Positions 1 to 8,623 are shown, counted from the stretch's first letter. The stretch is DNA of 64,000 nt from Streptomyces olivochromogenes (GCF_021538895.1 NZ_JADDRL010000023.1:39202-103201), one strand, 5' to 3'. Made by a program: numbers and translations. The notes: a model not told the origin generated them from the sequence alone.

Positions 1-182
1 ATGGTGACCAAGAATCCGACGGACCTGTGAGGGCGACAAGCACGGGACGGTAAAACCTATGCGCGAACGCGACGGCGTTTCACCGGCAGCACGGTCTCAG
101 TCTGTACATATCGGCACGATTCACCGGACTGCCCTTGTCCTTGAGATCCTTGAGAAAGAAGCGCGGTCGCGGCAGCTGATGT

Positions 183-995
183 TCAGAACGCCGTGTGGGC
201 GAACCAGCGGTCCAGCAGCGCGGCGTCTCCCGTCACCTCGTAGCCGGGCTCCTCGTACGACTGGCGCCCGTAGAGGAGGAGCAGAAGGTCGGCTGCGGAC
301 GCGCTTACCGCCGCGTGCGGCTCGGACGTCCCGGCGTCGTCCGCGGCCGTCGGCGGCAACGAGCGCAGGCCGTCGGGGTCCAGTCGCACCCGCCACTCGA
401 CATCGCCGGCGTCGCCGAGGTCGGCGCAGCGGAAGGCGATGGTCTCGCCGGTGCCGCGCAGTTGGGTCACGGCCGGGGCGAAGCCGCCCGCGTAGGGCAG
501 GTTGACGAGGAACTCGTCCACCCCGTCCGCGGCCAGCACGGGATCGATCCCCGTCTCCTGTCCGACGGCGCGTTCCGCGTCCACCCGGTGCACCAACGTC
601 TCGAACAGCATGCGCCGGGCCCAGAACCGCGCGTGCTGGTCCTCGCCCCAGGCCCACATGGGCGCCCCGGGGTCCGTGTCCCGCAGTACCGCCGCTACCG
701 CGGGCACGCCCGCGGCCACCCAGGCGGCACGCTCCCGCGCGTCGTCGGGCCCGGGTTCCACGTCCCGGGTGGTCGGACGCTCCTGCACCAGCGCGGTCAG
801 CAGCCCGCCGAACCAGCGCTGGAGCATCCCCACGTGCCGGGTGAGGTCGGCCAGCGACCAGTCGGGGCAGGAAGGCACCGCCGTCCCCGGATCCGCGCTC
901 CCGGCCGCCTCGGCGAACGTCAGCGTCTCGCGCTCGATCGCCTGCCGGTAGATGTCGTACGGGAGCGGGTGTCCCGCCCGGCTGGTCGTCGCCAT
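183..995 (-). CDS. Maleylpyruvate isomerase-family mycothiol-dependent enzyme (DinB/MDMPI fold)
   Basis: A 270-residue protein of the actinobacterial TIGR03083/MDMPI-N family. The N-terminal four-helix DinB-like half contains CPDWSLADLTRHVG (about residues 43-56), whose His is one expected metal ligand, and RRMLFETLVHRVD (about 127-139) carries the Glu and second His of the usual H...ExxxH triad. The C-terminal half (about 160-270) matches the smaller MDMPI C domain. Characterised members use mycothiol for isomerisation or conjugation; most relatives, probably this one too, have unknown substrates. Location should be cytosolic, since no signal is seen. It stands alone, facing away from the next genes. 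The ATG at 995 was kept because the family N-terminus (PYDIYRQAIERE) follows directly. Family assignment is confident; the substrate is not known. Confidence 0.85.
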   Translation of the reverse strand: MATTSRAGHPLPYDIYRQAIERETLTFAEAAGSADPGTAVPSCPDWSLADLTRHVGMLQRWFGGLLTALVQERPTTRDVEPGPDDARERAAWVAAGVPAVAAVLRDTDPGAPMWAWGEDQHARFWARRMLFETLVHRVDAERAVGQETGIDPVLAADGVDEFLVNLPYAGGFAPAVTQLRGTGETIAFRCADLGDAGDVEWRVRLDPDGLRSLPPTAADDAGTSEPHAAVSASAADLLLLLYGRQSYEEPGYEVTGDAALLDRWFAHTAF

Positions 996-1665
996 GTGCT
1001 TTCGCCGTCCTGTTGTGGGTCCGGATCTCGTCGCGCCAAGTCTGGCTGCTGGAGTGCACTCGAACGCAAGTCGGCACGGCCCTGACCCGCAGCTCCGGGC
1101 GGCTGCGCGCCGTGTCGCTCACTGGCGACGCTCGCCTTCACGCATACGCGCCCACCCTCACCCGACGCCGGGCCATCAGCGAGGAGTCCCTACACGGGCA
1201 CCGGTTCAAGCCATCTCGGCCGGCGCTCAACTACAGGGCATCACCCGAGGGTTCGAGAATCCTTTCTTCCGCCTCCGGCCCAGGTCGGCGGCCGGACGGC
1301 CTTCGTCGGGCCGTCGGTGTGGCGCCCCCTCGGATTGTCCGGATCACGGTCTCCGACCCCGCTGATTGTCAGTGGCGTGCACGAGGGTGCCGTCCGCAGA
1401 CCACGTCCACGTCCACCTCTTCCTGAAGGAGACCGGTGCAGGCGACGCCTTCACGCAATCCCCCGCTCGGGCTACGGCCTCCCCGCCGTCCCCTTGACGA
1501 GTGAATCGAACGGACAGGTGCCCGGCACTCGAGCCCACAGCACTTGGCCGCGACCTAACGCATCGAACTTTCACTCGACCATTCGCCCGATGCGACCCGT
1601 ATCGGTCCTGTGATCAGGGCCGTTGTCCGGAGTGCTCTGCCCGTTCCACCAACCGAGGAGAACCC
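996..1665. other. Intergenic stretch without a supportable gene
   Basis: About 670 bases lie between the MDMPI gene and the small ORF at 1666. Open frames exist on both strands but none has a protein-like composition, a good ribosome site or recognisable motifs. Composition is slightly less GC-biased than in the neighbours. It must hold the promoters of the divergent flanking genes, but no clear -35/-10 pair was seen. Confidence 0.5.
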
Positions 1666-1818
1666 GTGAATCCCGTGCTCGTACTCACCGCCCATCAGCC
1701 TACGTTCGAAAACCCTGGGGCTCAGGCCACCTCCCCGACCGGTCTCCGCCGCGCGGTTGACGCCCGCCGCGTTCTGTTCGCATCCGCATCACGCCCGTCT
1801 ACGAGGTGGGGTGCATGA
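1666..1818 (+). CDS. Small ORF (50 aa) translationally coupled to the kinase
   Basis: A GTG at 1666 is preceded at ideal distance by GAGGAG (1656-1661), one of the better ribosome sites in this region. The frame encodes about 50 residues beginning MNPVLVLTAHQPTFENPG and ending RWGA. Its TGA (1816-1818) overlaps the ATG of the downstream kinase as ATGA, so the two would be coupled. The peptide is rich in Ser, Thr, Arg and Ala with no Cys. It has no family I recognise. It could be a true small protein, a precursor peptide for the kinase/ABC pair, or simply a leader ORF that sets kinase translation. The call rests on the ribosome site and overlap only. Confidence 0.4.
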   Translation: MNPVLVLTAHQPTFENPGAQATSPTGLRRAVDARRVLFASASRPSTRWGA

Positions 1819-2720
1819 CCCACTCGACCATGCCCTCGCCGGCCCTGCTCGCCTGGGCCGCCAAGGAACTCGGCACAGAGGTGTCCGTTGCGCGGGCCCG
1901 CCACGGTGTCGCGTCCCACCCGCGCGAGAATTCCCGCGTCTGGGCCCTTCGCCGCCCTGACGGCATCCGGTTCTACGTCAAGGTCGAGCCCGAGCCTCTG
2001 ATGTACGAGCGGGAGACCTTCGCCCTACGGCACGCGGTTCCAGCGCTCGGCGCCGGCCACGCCCCGCAGCTGCGCGCCTCAAGCGCCGAGCACCTGGCCC
2101 TCCTGCTGACCGCTGTCCCCGGCGCCCCGCTCGACAGACTGACCCTGGCTCCCGCCGAGGAACTCCGCGCGCACCGTCGCGGCGGTGCTCTGCTGGCCCT
2201 GCTGCACGCGGCCGGTGACCTGTCAGGCCCCCATCGTGTGGGGGCCGAGCGGGCGCTGCAGGCCGCGGCCGACAGCGCCGACCGACACCTGCGACAGGCC
2301 GGGGACAGGCTGACGCCGGCCGAGCTCCGGCTGGTGCGCGACCTCGCCGAGCGGCTGCGCGATCTGCCGGCCCTCCCACTGGCGTTCATCCACGGTGACG
2401 CCCGGTCCCGCAACCTGCTGTGGTCCCAGCGTCCGGGTCGCGCCGCGTGGATCGACTTCGAGCGTTCACGGTTCGCCACGGCAGTACAGGACTTCGTACC
2501 GATGAGCTGCGGGATCTGGGCGGAGCGGCCCGACCTGCGAGCTGCGTGGTTCCGGGGCTACGGCCGCGATCTGCTGCCCGAGGAACAGCACGCGCTGAAA
2601 GGGCTGGCGGCCCTGGACGCGGTGAGCTGTCTCGTACGGGGCCCCGCGCACGACGATCCCGCGCTCACCGGGCGGGGACGGCGCACCCTGGACCGGCTGA
2701 TGGCGGGGGTGTTCGCATGA
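1815..2720 (+). CDS. APH-like (aminoglycoside phosphotransferase fold) kinase
   Basis: About 301 residues with the protein-kinase-like APH fold. The N-lobe shows YVKVEPEP (the Lys that holds ATP phosphates) and YERE (paired Glu); the C-lobe shows FIHGDARSRNLLW (catalytic loop HGDxxxxN) and IDFE, the metal-binding site with Glu after Phe. ATG 1815 is preferred over GTG 1806: GAGGTGGGG lies upstream and the ATG overlaps the small ORF's stop. Its own TGA overlaps the ATG of the ABC transporter at 2717, so kinase and exporter are co-translated. The substrate could be an antibiotic, a sugar or a peptide. Pairing with an exporter suggests self-protection or tailoring, which is inference. Fold assignment is firm, substrate is open. 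Confidence 0.8.
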   Translation: MTHSTMPSPALLAWAAKELGTEVSVARARHGVASHPRENSRVWALRRPDGIRFYVKVEPEPLMYERETFALRHAVPALGAGHAPQLRASSAEHLALLLTAVPGAPLDRLTLAPAEELRAHRRGGALLALLHAAGDLSGPHRVGAERALQAAADSADRHLRQAGDRLTPAELRLVRDLAERLRDLPALPLAFIHGDARSRNLLWSQRPGRAAWIDFERSRFATAVQDFVPMSCGIWAERPDLRAAWFRGYGRDLLPEEQHALKGLAALDAVSCLVRGPAHDDPALTGRGRRTLDRLMAGVFA

Positions 2721-4660
2721 CGTCGTCCCAGGACAAACAGGTGGACCCTCCAGTGGAGGCGGCGTCCCACAACGGCGTGCCGCCAGCCGTCCCGGCGGCA
2801 CGGGCAGGGACCTCGCAACCGGCCGCGCCGCCCGAACTCGACTACAACGGCCGCAAGCACCGGCGTGCCCTGGATGACGCGACGCTGTGGGACATGGCCC
2901 GCCGGATCCCGAGGGCACTGGCACAAACGGCCCGGCTCGCCTGGTCCGTCGACCGGCGCATGACCGTCACGATCGTCGTCTGCCAGCTGCTGTCCGGCCT
3001 GGGGACGGCCGTGATGCTCAGCGCCGTCGCCGAAGCCCTGCCGAAGCTGACCGCCTCCGAGCCCCGCCAGGGGCTGGAACAGGCATGGCCGGCGCTGACC
3101 GTCGCGGTCCTGGCGATGGCCGCGGGGGCGACGATGTGGATCCTCGCGGACTGGGCGACCCGGCGTCTCAACCCGAAGATCGCCTCGGCCGCCGACCTCA
3201 CCCTGGTCGATCTGCACATGTGCGCCGAGCTCTCCGCGTACGACACCGAGGGCTTCACCGACCGCAGCCGGGCGGCGGAGATCGGTGCGTTGCGTGCCGT
3301 CGACCTCGCCGACGACGCGAAGACGCTCACCAACGGCCTCGTACAGCTGGTGTCCGCCGCGACGGTGCTCACCTCCCTGCACCCGCTGCTGCTGGGCGTG
3401 CTCCTGCTGTCCGTGATCCCGAGGGGGCTCGGCGGGGTGATCGCCGCCCGCATCGACTACCGCGTCCACGACCGGACCATCTCCGCCCGCAATGTGCGGG
3501 GCATGATGCGCTGGTGGCTGACCACCGCGGAGCTCGCCGACGAGCTGCGCGCCAACACGATGCGGCCGTACCTGCGCTTCTGGTACCGGACGATGTGCGA
3601 CCGGGTCGAGGGCCGGGAACTCGAAGGTGCCCGCCCGTATCTGCTCGTGACGCTGCTGGCCGCCGCACTGGCGGGTGTGTTCACGCTGGGCATGTGGGCG
3701 TCGCTGGCCGCGCTGGTCCTCGCGGGCGCGATGTCGGCGGCGACCGCGGGCACGGCCGTCGTCGCCTCGCAGACCGCCGGCCGTGCGCTCAACTCGATCG
3801 TCCGCTATGGAGCGGTGATGTTCCATCACGGGCTCTACCTCAGTGACTACTACGCGTTCGTCGACGAGATCCGGTCCCTGGCCACGGCCCGGGGCTCCGC
3901 GCAGGTCAAGGCGCCCCGGCGGATCCGCCTCCAGGGCGCCGGCTTCACCTACACGTCCAAGGACACCCCGGCGCTGCACCCGATCACGCTCACCCTCGAC
4001 CGGGGTGAAGTCGTCGCCCTGGTCGGCGAGAACGGCGCCGGCAAGTCCACGCTGATCAGGTTGCTCACGGGGCTGACCACGGCCACCGAGGGAGCGGTGC
4101 TGTGGGACGACACCGATCTGGCCACCGCGGACGCGGAATCGGTGTGGCGGCACGTCGGCCTCGTCCCGCAGAAGAACGGGCACTGGCCGTTGGCGGCACG
4201 GGAGAACATCACCCTCGGCCAGCCTCGGGAGCACAGCGACGACCGGGTCTGGGCGGTCGCTGACCAGGTCGGCATGGCTGACGCGCTGCGCACGCTGCCC
4301 GTACAGCTCGACACCCTGCTCGCCCGATCGGTCTGGGGCGGGCATGAGCTGTCCGGCGGGCAGTGGCAGCGCCTGGCGTGCGGGCGGGCCATGTACCGAG
4401 AGCCCGCCGTTCTCGTCCTGGACGAACCGACCAGCGAGATGGACGCCCGGGGCGAGCACCAGATCTTCCGCGAGCTGCGGGCGATGGCACCGGACCGCAT
4501 CACGATCGTGGTCACGCACCGGCTCGACAACGTGAAAATGGCCGACCGGATCGTCGTTCTCGACGGTGGCCGAATCCGCGAACAGGGCCGCTTCGAGGAC
4601 CTCGTCGCCACCGAGGGCAGTCTGCTCGGCGAACTGCACGCCCTCTCCCAGGACCGCTGA
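2717..4660 (+). CDS. ABC exporter, fused permease-ATPase half transporter
   Basis: 647 residues when started at ATG 2717, which overlaps the kinase stop. Residues 1-60 are a Pro/Ala-rich cytosolic tail. Several hydrophobic helices follow (about 95-330) as in type IV exporters, though without the strongly conserved EAA-like loops of MsbA. The nucleotide-binding domain has Walker A GENGAGKST (437-445), signature LSGGQWQR (about 545-552), Walker B VLVLDEP (565-571, D569/E570) and a switch His in VVTHRLDN. The permease part resembles those encoded near lantibiotic and other peptide clusters. It should act as a homodimer in the membrane. A strong hairpin terminator follows at 4674. The cargo is unknown; the kinase-exporter coupling suggests a small molecule or peptide. 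Confidence 0.88.
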   Translation: MTSSQDKQVDPPVEAASHNGVPPAVPAARAGTSQPAAPPELDYNGRKHRRALDDATLWDMARRIPRALAQTARLAWSVDRRMTVTIVVCQLLSGLGTAVMLSAVAEALPKLTASEPRQGLEQAWPALTVAVLAMAAGATMWILADWATRRLNPKIASAADLTLVDLHMCAELSAYDTEGFTDRSRAAEIGALRAVDLADDAKTLTNGLVQLVSAATVLTSLHPLLLGVLLLSVIPRGLGGVIAARIDYRVHDRTISARNVRGMMRWWLTTAELADELRANTMRPYLRFWYRTMCDRVEGRELEGARPYLLVTLLAAALAGVFTLGMWASLAALVLAGAMSAATAGTAVVASQTAGRALNSIVRYGAVMFHHGLYLSDYYAFVDEIRSLATARGSAQVKAPRRIRLQGAGFTYTSKDTPALHPITLTLDRGEVVALVGENGAGKSTLIRLLTGLTTATEGAVLWDDTDLATADAESVWRHVGLVPQKNGHWPLAARENITLGQPREHSDDRVWAVADQVGMADALRTLPVQLDTLLARSVWGGHELSGGQWQRLACGRAMYREPAVLVLDEPTSEMDARGEHQIFRELRAMAPDRITIVVTHRLDNVKMADRIVVLDGGRIREQGRFEDLVATEGSLLGELHALSQDR

Positions 4661-4673
4661 CCGACCACAGCAC

Positions 4674-4701
4674 GGGGCCGTGCCGGTTACGGCACGGCCC
4701 C
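4674..4701. terminator. Bidirectional hairpin terminator
   Basis: GGGGCCGTGCCG (4674-4685), loop GTTA, then CGGCACGGCCCC (4690-4701): a perfect 12-bp stem between the convergent ABC exporter and cytidine deaminase genes. There is no T-tract, as is common for Streptomyces hairpins. Confidence 0.75.
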
Positions 4702-4763
4702 ACACTCTCGCGGCCGCGGTCGCCTCCGCGCTGGGCACGGCCACGGCCGCTGAGGGGCGCGGT

Positions 4764-5177
4764 TCACTCGGCGTCGAGCTGGTGGTCGGCCCAGACGTAG
4801 CTTTCGGGAAGCAAGTCGGTGATGCACACGGTTCGGATGTGGTCGTCCTTGCCGACGATGACCTTGAGGGCGGGGAAGTAGTCGAGAAGGACCTGACGGC
4901 ACCGGCCGCAAGGGGGAACAACCCCTCGGTCGCGGTCGCCCACGGCGACGATGGTGTCCAGCTCGTAGGCGCCCTGGGCGGCTGCCGCGCCGATGAGGAC
5001 CAGCTCGGCGCAGGGCCCTCCGGTGAAGTGGTATGCGTTCACCGCAGTGACGATCCGGCCGTCCTGGGCGCGGGCTGCGGCAGCCATGGTGTGGTTGTCG
5101 CCCCGGCAGCGAGTGCGGGCGACGTGCGCTGCGGCCTGGACGAGTTCGTGATCGACGGGCTGGGTTTGCGTGGTCAT
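4764..5177 (-). CDS. Cytidine deaminase / blasticidin-S-deaminase-like
   Basis: A 137-residue zinc hydrolase that would deaminate cytidine or a cytosine nucleoside to the uracil form. Zinc site: PCAELVLIG (CAE, with the proton-shuttling Glu) and PPCGRCRQVL (PCxxC), the three-Cys arrangement of homotetrameric deaminases. Length is typical. ATG 5177 follows a weak AGAGAAG ribosome site. The residue set resembles standalone nucleoside deaminases of the blasticidin-S deaminase branch as much as salvage Cdd, so nucleoside-antibiotic inactivation is possible; motifs alone cannot separate the two. It is monocistronic and convergent with the ABC exporter. Confidence 0.85.
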   Translation of the reverse strand: MTTQTQPVDHELVQAAAHVARTRCRGDNHTMAAAARAQDGRIVTAVNAYHFTGGPCAELVLIGAAAAQGAYELDTIVAVGDRDRGVVPPCGRCRQVLLDYFPALKVIVGKDDHIRTVCITDLLPESYVWADHQLDAE

Positions 5178-5396
5178 CTTCTCTGCCTTCGTCAGGTGTC
5201 AGGCGACGTTGACCCGCGTGACGACGGTGTGCAAGCGGATATCGGCGGTGTGCTCGTTCCGCCGGATGATGTGGCCCACGCCGCCCGGACCAGCATCCAA
5301 TCGGCGCGTCACGTCCGTACGGGGCAAGGATTGCCTGATGCGGCACCGGTTCACGGCGACGATCTCTGACCGCCCGACGCGTGAGTCCTGCGGCGA

Positions 5397-5969
5397 TCAG
5401 TGTGGCCGCAGCCCGTCGAAGACAACCTCGAAGACCCGCTCGCGGGCAGCCGGGTCGGCCGCGAGCTGCTCCATCGCCGCGCCTGTTCCGGCCAGCAGGG
5501 CGAGCAGCTCCGGCAGGCCCAGCTCCGGGCGGACCGCCCCGGCCCGTTGCGCTCCGGCCAGCAGTTTCTCCAGTTGGGCCCGGATGGTCGTACTCGACTC
5601 CCGCAGGGCCGAATGCACGTCGACGCCGGCCGCGGCCAGTGCCTGGGCGAAGTCGTTCTTGCCCGCGGACTGGTCGATCAGCAGACGGAAGCAGCCGAAG
5701 AAGGCTTCGGCGGGCTCGGACTCGGCGGCCAGCCGCGCGGTCTGGGCCGCCATCGTCTCCAGCCGGCGCACCATCACCGCCTCCAGCAGTACCTCCTTGG
5801 TCGGGAAGTGCCGGAAGAGCGTGCCGACCCCGACCCCCGCAGCCCGGGCGATCTCCTCGGTCGGCACGCCCACGCCGCGGCTGGTGAACACCTCCGTGGC
5901 CACGTCCAGCAGCTTGGCTCGGTTGCGGGCCGCGTCCGCCCGCAACGGGCGCTCCTGAGCGCCGCCCAT
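5397..5969 (-). CDS. TetR-family repressor
   Basis: 190 residues if started at ATG 5969, which has AGAGGTGAGAGGG directly upstream; GTG/ATG codons up to 6011 are possible but lack a better site. The HTH is clear: residues about 10-60 contain NRAKLLDVATEVFTSRG, TEEIARAAGVGVGTLFRHF and PTKEVLLEAV. The C-terminal ligand domain (ETMAAQTARL onward) matches the TetR_C form common in actinobacterial one-to-one regulators. It is divergent from the SnoaL-like gene at 6089 across a 120-bp region with two direct repeats that fit TetR operators, so it most likely represses itself and that gene. Confidence 0.9.
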   Translation of the reverse strand: MGGAQERPLRADAARNRAKLLDVATEVFTSRGVGVPTEEIARAAGVGVGTLFRHFPTKEVLLEAVMVRRLETMAAQTARLAAESEPAEAFFGCFRLLIDQSAGKNDFAQALAAAGVDVHSALRESSTTIRAQLEKLLAGAQRAGAVRPELGLPELLALLAGTGAAMEQLAADPAARERVFEVVFDGLRPH

Positions 5970-6009
5970 CCCTCTCACCTCTTCCCGCCCATGTCCAAAC
6001 CATCTGGAC

Positions 6010-6056
6010 AACCGGAGTCGGCAGTCCGTATCGTCGCAACCGGAGTCACTAGTCCG
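6010..6056. promoter_or_regulatory. Two operator-like repeats between tetR and the SnoaL-like gene
   Basis: AACCGGAGTCGGCAGTCCG (6010-6028) and AACCGGAGTCACTAGTCCG (6038-6056) are 19-bp direct repeats starting 28 bp apart, each an imperfect palindrome (CGGAGT-N4-AGTCCG). They sit midway between divergent starts, as expected for TetR operators bound by two dimers. Confidence 0.7.
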
Positions 6057-6088
6057 ATTCTAACGACGACGACGGCCGGAGGTTGACC

Positions 6089-6529
6089 ATGCCCGAAACG
6101 CGGTCACCGCGCGACGTGTTCCACAAGCTGCTCGACGGCATCACCGCCGGACGGTTCTCGGAACTGGCCGACCTCTATGCCGAAGACACCGTCGTGGAAA
6201 CCGTCTTCGAGCCGCTCGGACCACGCCAGTTCGAGGGCCGGGGCACGCTAAGAGAGCGGTTCGCGCAGGTCGCGGCGCACTCACCCATCGAACTGACCTC
6301 GTCGAACGTGGTGGTCCGGGAGACCGATGACCCGGAGGTGATCGTCGCCGAGTGGGACTACCAGGTGCACCACCGGGTGACCGGACGGACCTTCGAGGCC
6401 GCCAACATCCAAGTACTGCGGGTCCGTGACGGCCTCATCGTCAACAGCCGTGACTACCACGACCACTTGGCCCTCATCATGGGCAGCAACGGCCTGCCGC
6501 AGCTGGTGGCGGCACTGGAAGGCCGGTAG
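6089..6529 (+). CDS. SnoaL-like / NTF2-fold small enzyme
   Basis: 146 residues from ATG 6089 (GGAGG at 6079-6083, correct spacing; the TTG at 6083 is inside the ribosome site). The sequence begins with a helix (VFHKLLDGITAGRFSELADLYAEDTVVE) typical of SnoaL-like/NTF2 cone folds, followed by alternating strands ending DYHDHLALIMGSN. Relatives include polyketide cyclases, limonene-epoxide hydrolases and many uncharacterised ketosteroid-isomerase-like proteins. The adjacent TetR repressor and the operator pair suggest induction by a small hydrophobic molecule. The substrate cannot be read from sequence. Confidence 0.8.
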   Translation: MPETRSPRDVFHKLLDGITAGRFSELADLYAEDTVVETVFEPLGPRQFEGRGTLRERFAQVAAHSPIELTSSNVVVRETDDPEVIVAEWDYQVHHRVTGRTFEAANIQVLRVRDGLIVNSRDYHDHLALIMGSNGLPQLVAALEGR

Positions 6530-6532
6530 CGC

Positions 6533-7342
6533 TCATGCGTGGCGAGGCCGCAGACCGACACCATCACCATCAACCCGGCTGCTACGGAGCCGAGATGTGT
6601 ACTTCGTGAGGTACGCCTCCAGCTCGGCGGCACCGGTCAGCAGCGCCCGCCCGCGGGCGGACAACCGGCCGTGCCAGTCGCACAGTGCGGCCTCCAGCGG
6701 CTCCAGCCCGCCGGCCGTGCGCACCTGGGCGATCAGCGGAGCGATCTGCTCCAACAGGTAGCCGCCGCGCCTGAGTTGGTGGGCCAGCCGGGCATCCCGT
6801 ACGTCGGCCTCGTCGTAGACGCGGTACCCGGTCCGCGGGTCGCGGTGCGGCCGCACCAACCCGGCGCGCTCCCATGTGCGCAGCGTCGCGGGCCGGATTC
6901 CGAGTTTGCCCGCCAGCGGCCCGATGAACGTGCCACTGGGCCCGGACACCGCGCCCGGCTCGGTGCCCACACCGGGCTCGGGCGCCGCGGTCGGCTCCAG
7001 GTCGCGCAGGGCACTCTCCACGGCCTGGAGGGTCCGGCGGTCGTCGAGAAGCTGGGCGTGGCTCTCGTCGATGAGACGGAACGCCTCGTCGGCCGAACCC
7101 TGGTTCACGGCCCGCATGATCGACGTCGCCGTCTGGTGGCCGTGGCCGGGCACCAGGGCGAGGAACGCGCGCAGGGCCTGCGCGTGCAGCGGGGTGTAGG
7201 TCCGGTAGCCGTGGGGTGTGCGACCGGCGGCCGGAAGGATGCCCGCCTCCTCGTAGTTCCTCACCGCCTGCGTGGACAGACCATGCCCGCGCGCCAGATC
7301 GACAGGCCTGAGCCGCTCACTGGTTTGAAGGTTTTGCCCCAT
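6533..7342 (-). CDS. TioE-type transcriptional regulator with two MerR HTH modules
   Basis: 269 residues from ATG 7342. The N-terminal MerR-like HTH (RPVDLARGHGLSTQAVRNYEEAGILP) is followed by a helical segment and a second MerR HTH (LGIRPATLRTWERAGLVRP, then RTGYRVYDEADVRDARLA) with its own helices. This tandem arrangement is the TioE form. The longer reading back to 7849 would run through the divergent esterase and its promoter, so it was rejected. It is divergent from the erythromycin-esterase-like gene, with palindromes in between, and probably controls it and itself. No metal-binding Cys are seen, so a small organic ligand is more likely than a metal. Confidence 0.85.
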   Translation of the reverse strand: MGQNLQTSERLRPVDLARGHGLSTQAVRNYEEAGILPAAGRTPHGYRTYTPLHAQALRAFLALVPGHGHQTATSIMRAVNQGSADEAFRLIDESHAQLLDDRRTLQAVESALRDLEPTAAPEPGVGTEPGAVSGPSGTFIGPLAGKLGIRPATLRTWERAGLVRPHRDPRTGYRVYDEADVRDARLAHQLRRGGYLLEQIAPLIAQVRTAGGLEPLEAALCDWHGRLSARGRALLTGAAELEAYLTKYTSRLRSSRVDGDGVGLRPRHA

Positions 7343-7378
7343 GAGACCGAAGATATCGCGGCAGTATCGCTGCAAAGT

Positions 7379-7408
7379 TTCAACCGAAGGTTCAACGATA
7401 GCGTTGAA
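7379..7408. promoter_or_regulatory. MerR-type operator overlapping the esterase ribosome site
   Basis: TTCAACG-ATAG-CGTTGAA (7391-7408) is a perfect 7-bp inverted repeat ending three bases before the esterase ATG at 7412, and TTCAACC at 7379 is a further half-site. It lies between the divergent TioE-type regulator and the esterase. The GAAGG inside the right arm probably doubles as the ribosome site. Confidence 0.65.
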
Positions 7409-7411
7409 GGC

Positions 7412-8623
7412 ATGGCTATCGACATCAAGGACACCGCTCATGCCGTCGAGGCTGCCGCCGTCATGAGGCTGCTCCCGGCCCGCCCCCGGCTGCTGGCCCT
7501 GGGCGAGCCCACCCACGGCGAGGACACGCTGCTCTACCTGCGCAACGAGCTCTTCGAGCAGCTCGTCGAGCAGGAGGGCTACCGGACGATCGCGATCGAG
7601 AGCGACTGCATGATGGGTTTGGCCGTGGACGAGTACGTCGCCTCGGGCACGGGCACGCTCGACGAGGTCATGGAGACCGGATTCAGCCACGGCTGGGGCA
7701 CCTCCGCGGGCAACCGCGAACTCGTGCGCTGGATGCGCGCCTACAACGACGGCCGTCCCGCGTCCGAGCGGCTCCGCTTCGCCGGTTTCGACGGCCCACT
7801 GGAGATCACCGGCGCCGCGAGCCCCCGGCAGGCCCTCACCGCACTCCACGCCTACCTAGCGGCCCAGGTGGACGCGCACCTGCTCCCCTGCACCGCGGAA
7901 GCGCTCGACCGCCTGCTCGGCCCCGACGACCAATGGACCAATCCCGCCGCGATGACGGATCCGGCCCAGTCCGCGGGGCAGTCGGCCGAGGCCGGGGAAC
8001 TGCGGCTGCTCGCCGACGATCTGGTGGCGCTTCTCGACACGCAGATGCCACACCTGATCACGGCGACCTCGCGGGACGACTGGGACCGCGCGCGCCTGTA
8101 CGGGCGTACCGCCACCGGCCTACTGCGCTACCACCACTGGATGGCCGACACCTCGCCGGCCCGCATGACACGGCTGGTGAGCCTGCGGGACCAGATGATG
8201 GCCCACAACCTCCTCACCCTCGCCGAACGGGGCCCGGCTCTCGTCCACGCCCACAACTCCCACCTGCAGCGGCTGAAGAGCACGATGCAGATGTGGGAGG
8301 GGCCGGTGGAGTGGTGGAGCGCCGGTGCGCTGGTGAGTGCCCAGCTCGGCGAGGCGTATGCCTTCGTGGCCACGGCTCTCGGCACGATCCGGCACCAGGG
8401 CGTGGACACCCCGCCGCCGGACACCGTCGAAGGCCTCCTGTACGCGCTCCCGGAGGACCGCTACGTCATCGACGCCCCGCGCCTGGCCACCGCCCTCGGC
8501 GACACGCTGCCCGCGCTCCGCGTCTCCCCCTGGTTCGGCTACGCCCCGCTCGCCCCGACCCACCTGGCACACAGCGACGGGCTCGTGTTCGTCAAGGACG
8601 TCCCGACGAGCGACTGCGTGTGA
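7412..8623 (+). CDS. Erythromycin-esterase-family protein (EreA/EreB-like fold)
   Basis: 403 residues from ATG 7412, which follows the operator palindrome directly. Family hallmarks: LLALGEPTHGEDTLL (catalytic-site His and Glu), RTIAIESDC, ETGFSHGWGT, RFAGFDGPLE, and ALVHAHNSHLQR near the C-terminal third. Family members hydrolyse the macrolactone ring (EreA/EreB) or act on unknown esters or amides. Length is near the 400-residue norm. Control by the divergent TioE-type regulator suggests inducible resistance or detoxification; this does not prove macrolide esterase activity, since many actinobacterial homologues are inactive on erythromycin. Confidence 0.85.
   Translation: MAIDIKDTAHAVEAAAVMRLLPARPRLLALGEPTHGEDTLLYLRNELFEQLVEQEGYRTIAIESDCMMGLAVDEYVASGTGTLDEVMETGFSHGWGTSAGNRELVRWMRAYNDGRPASERLRFAGFDGPLEITGAASPRQALTALHAYLAAQVDAHLLPCTAEALDRLLGPDDQWTNPAAMTDPAQSAGQSAEAGELRLLADDLVALLDTQMPHLITATSRDDWDRARLYGRTATGLLRYHHWMADTSPARMTRLVSLRDQMMAHNLLTLAERGPALVHAHNSHLQRLKSTMQMWEGPVEWWSAGALVSAQLGEAYAFVATALGTIRHQGVDTPPPDTVEGLLYALPEDRYVIDAPRLATALGDTLPALRVSPWFGYAPLAPTHLAHSDGLVFVKDVPTSDCV

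Noticed and set aside
1..30. Short frame at the window start ending at TGA 28-30
   Set aside because: Too little sequence to tell a gene end from chance.
2558..4921. Very long antisense frame across the ABC exporter (787 aa)
   Set aside because: Shadow of high-GC coding on the other strand; Arg/Gly/Pro-rich, no start signal, and it overlaps a gene with full motifs.
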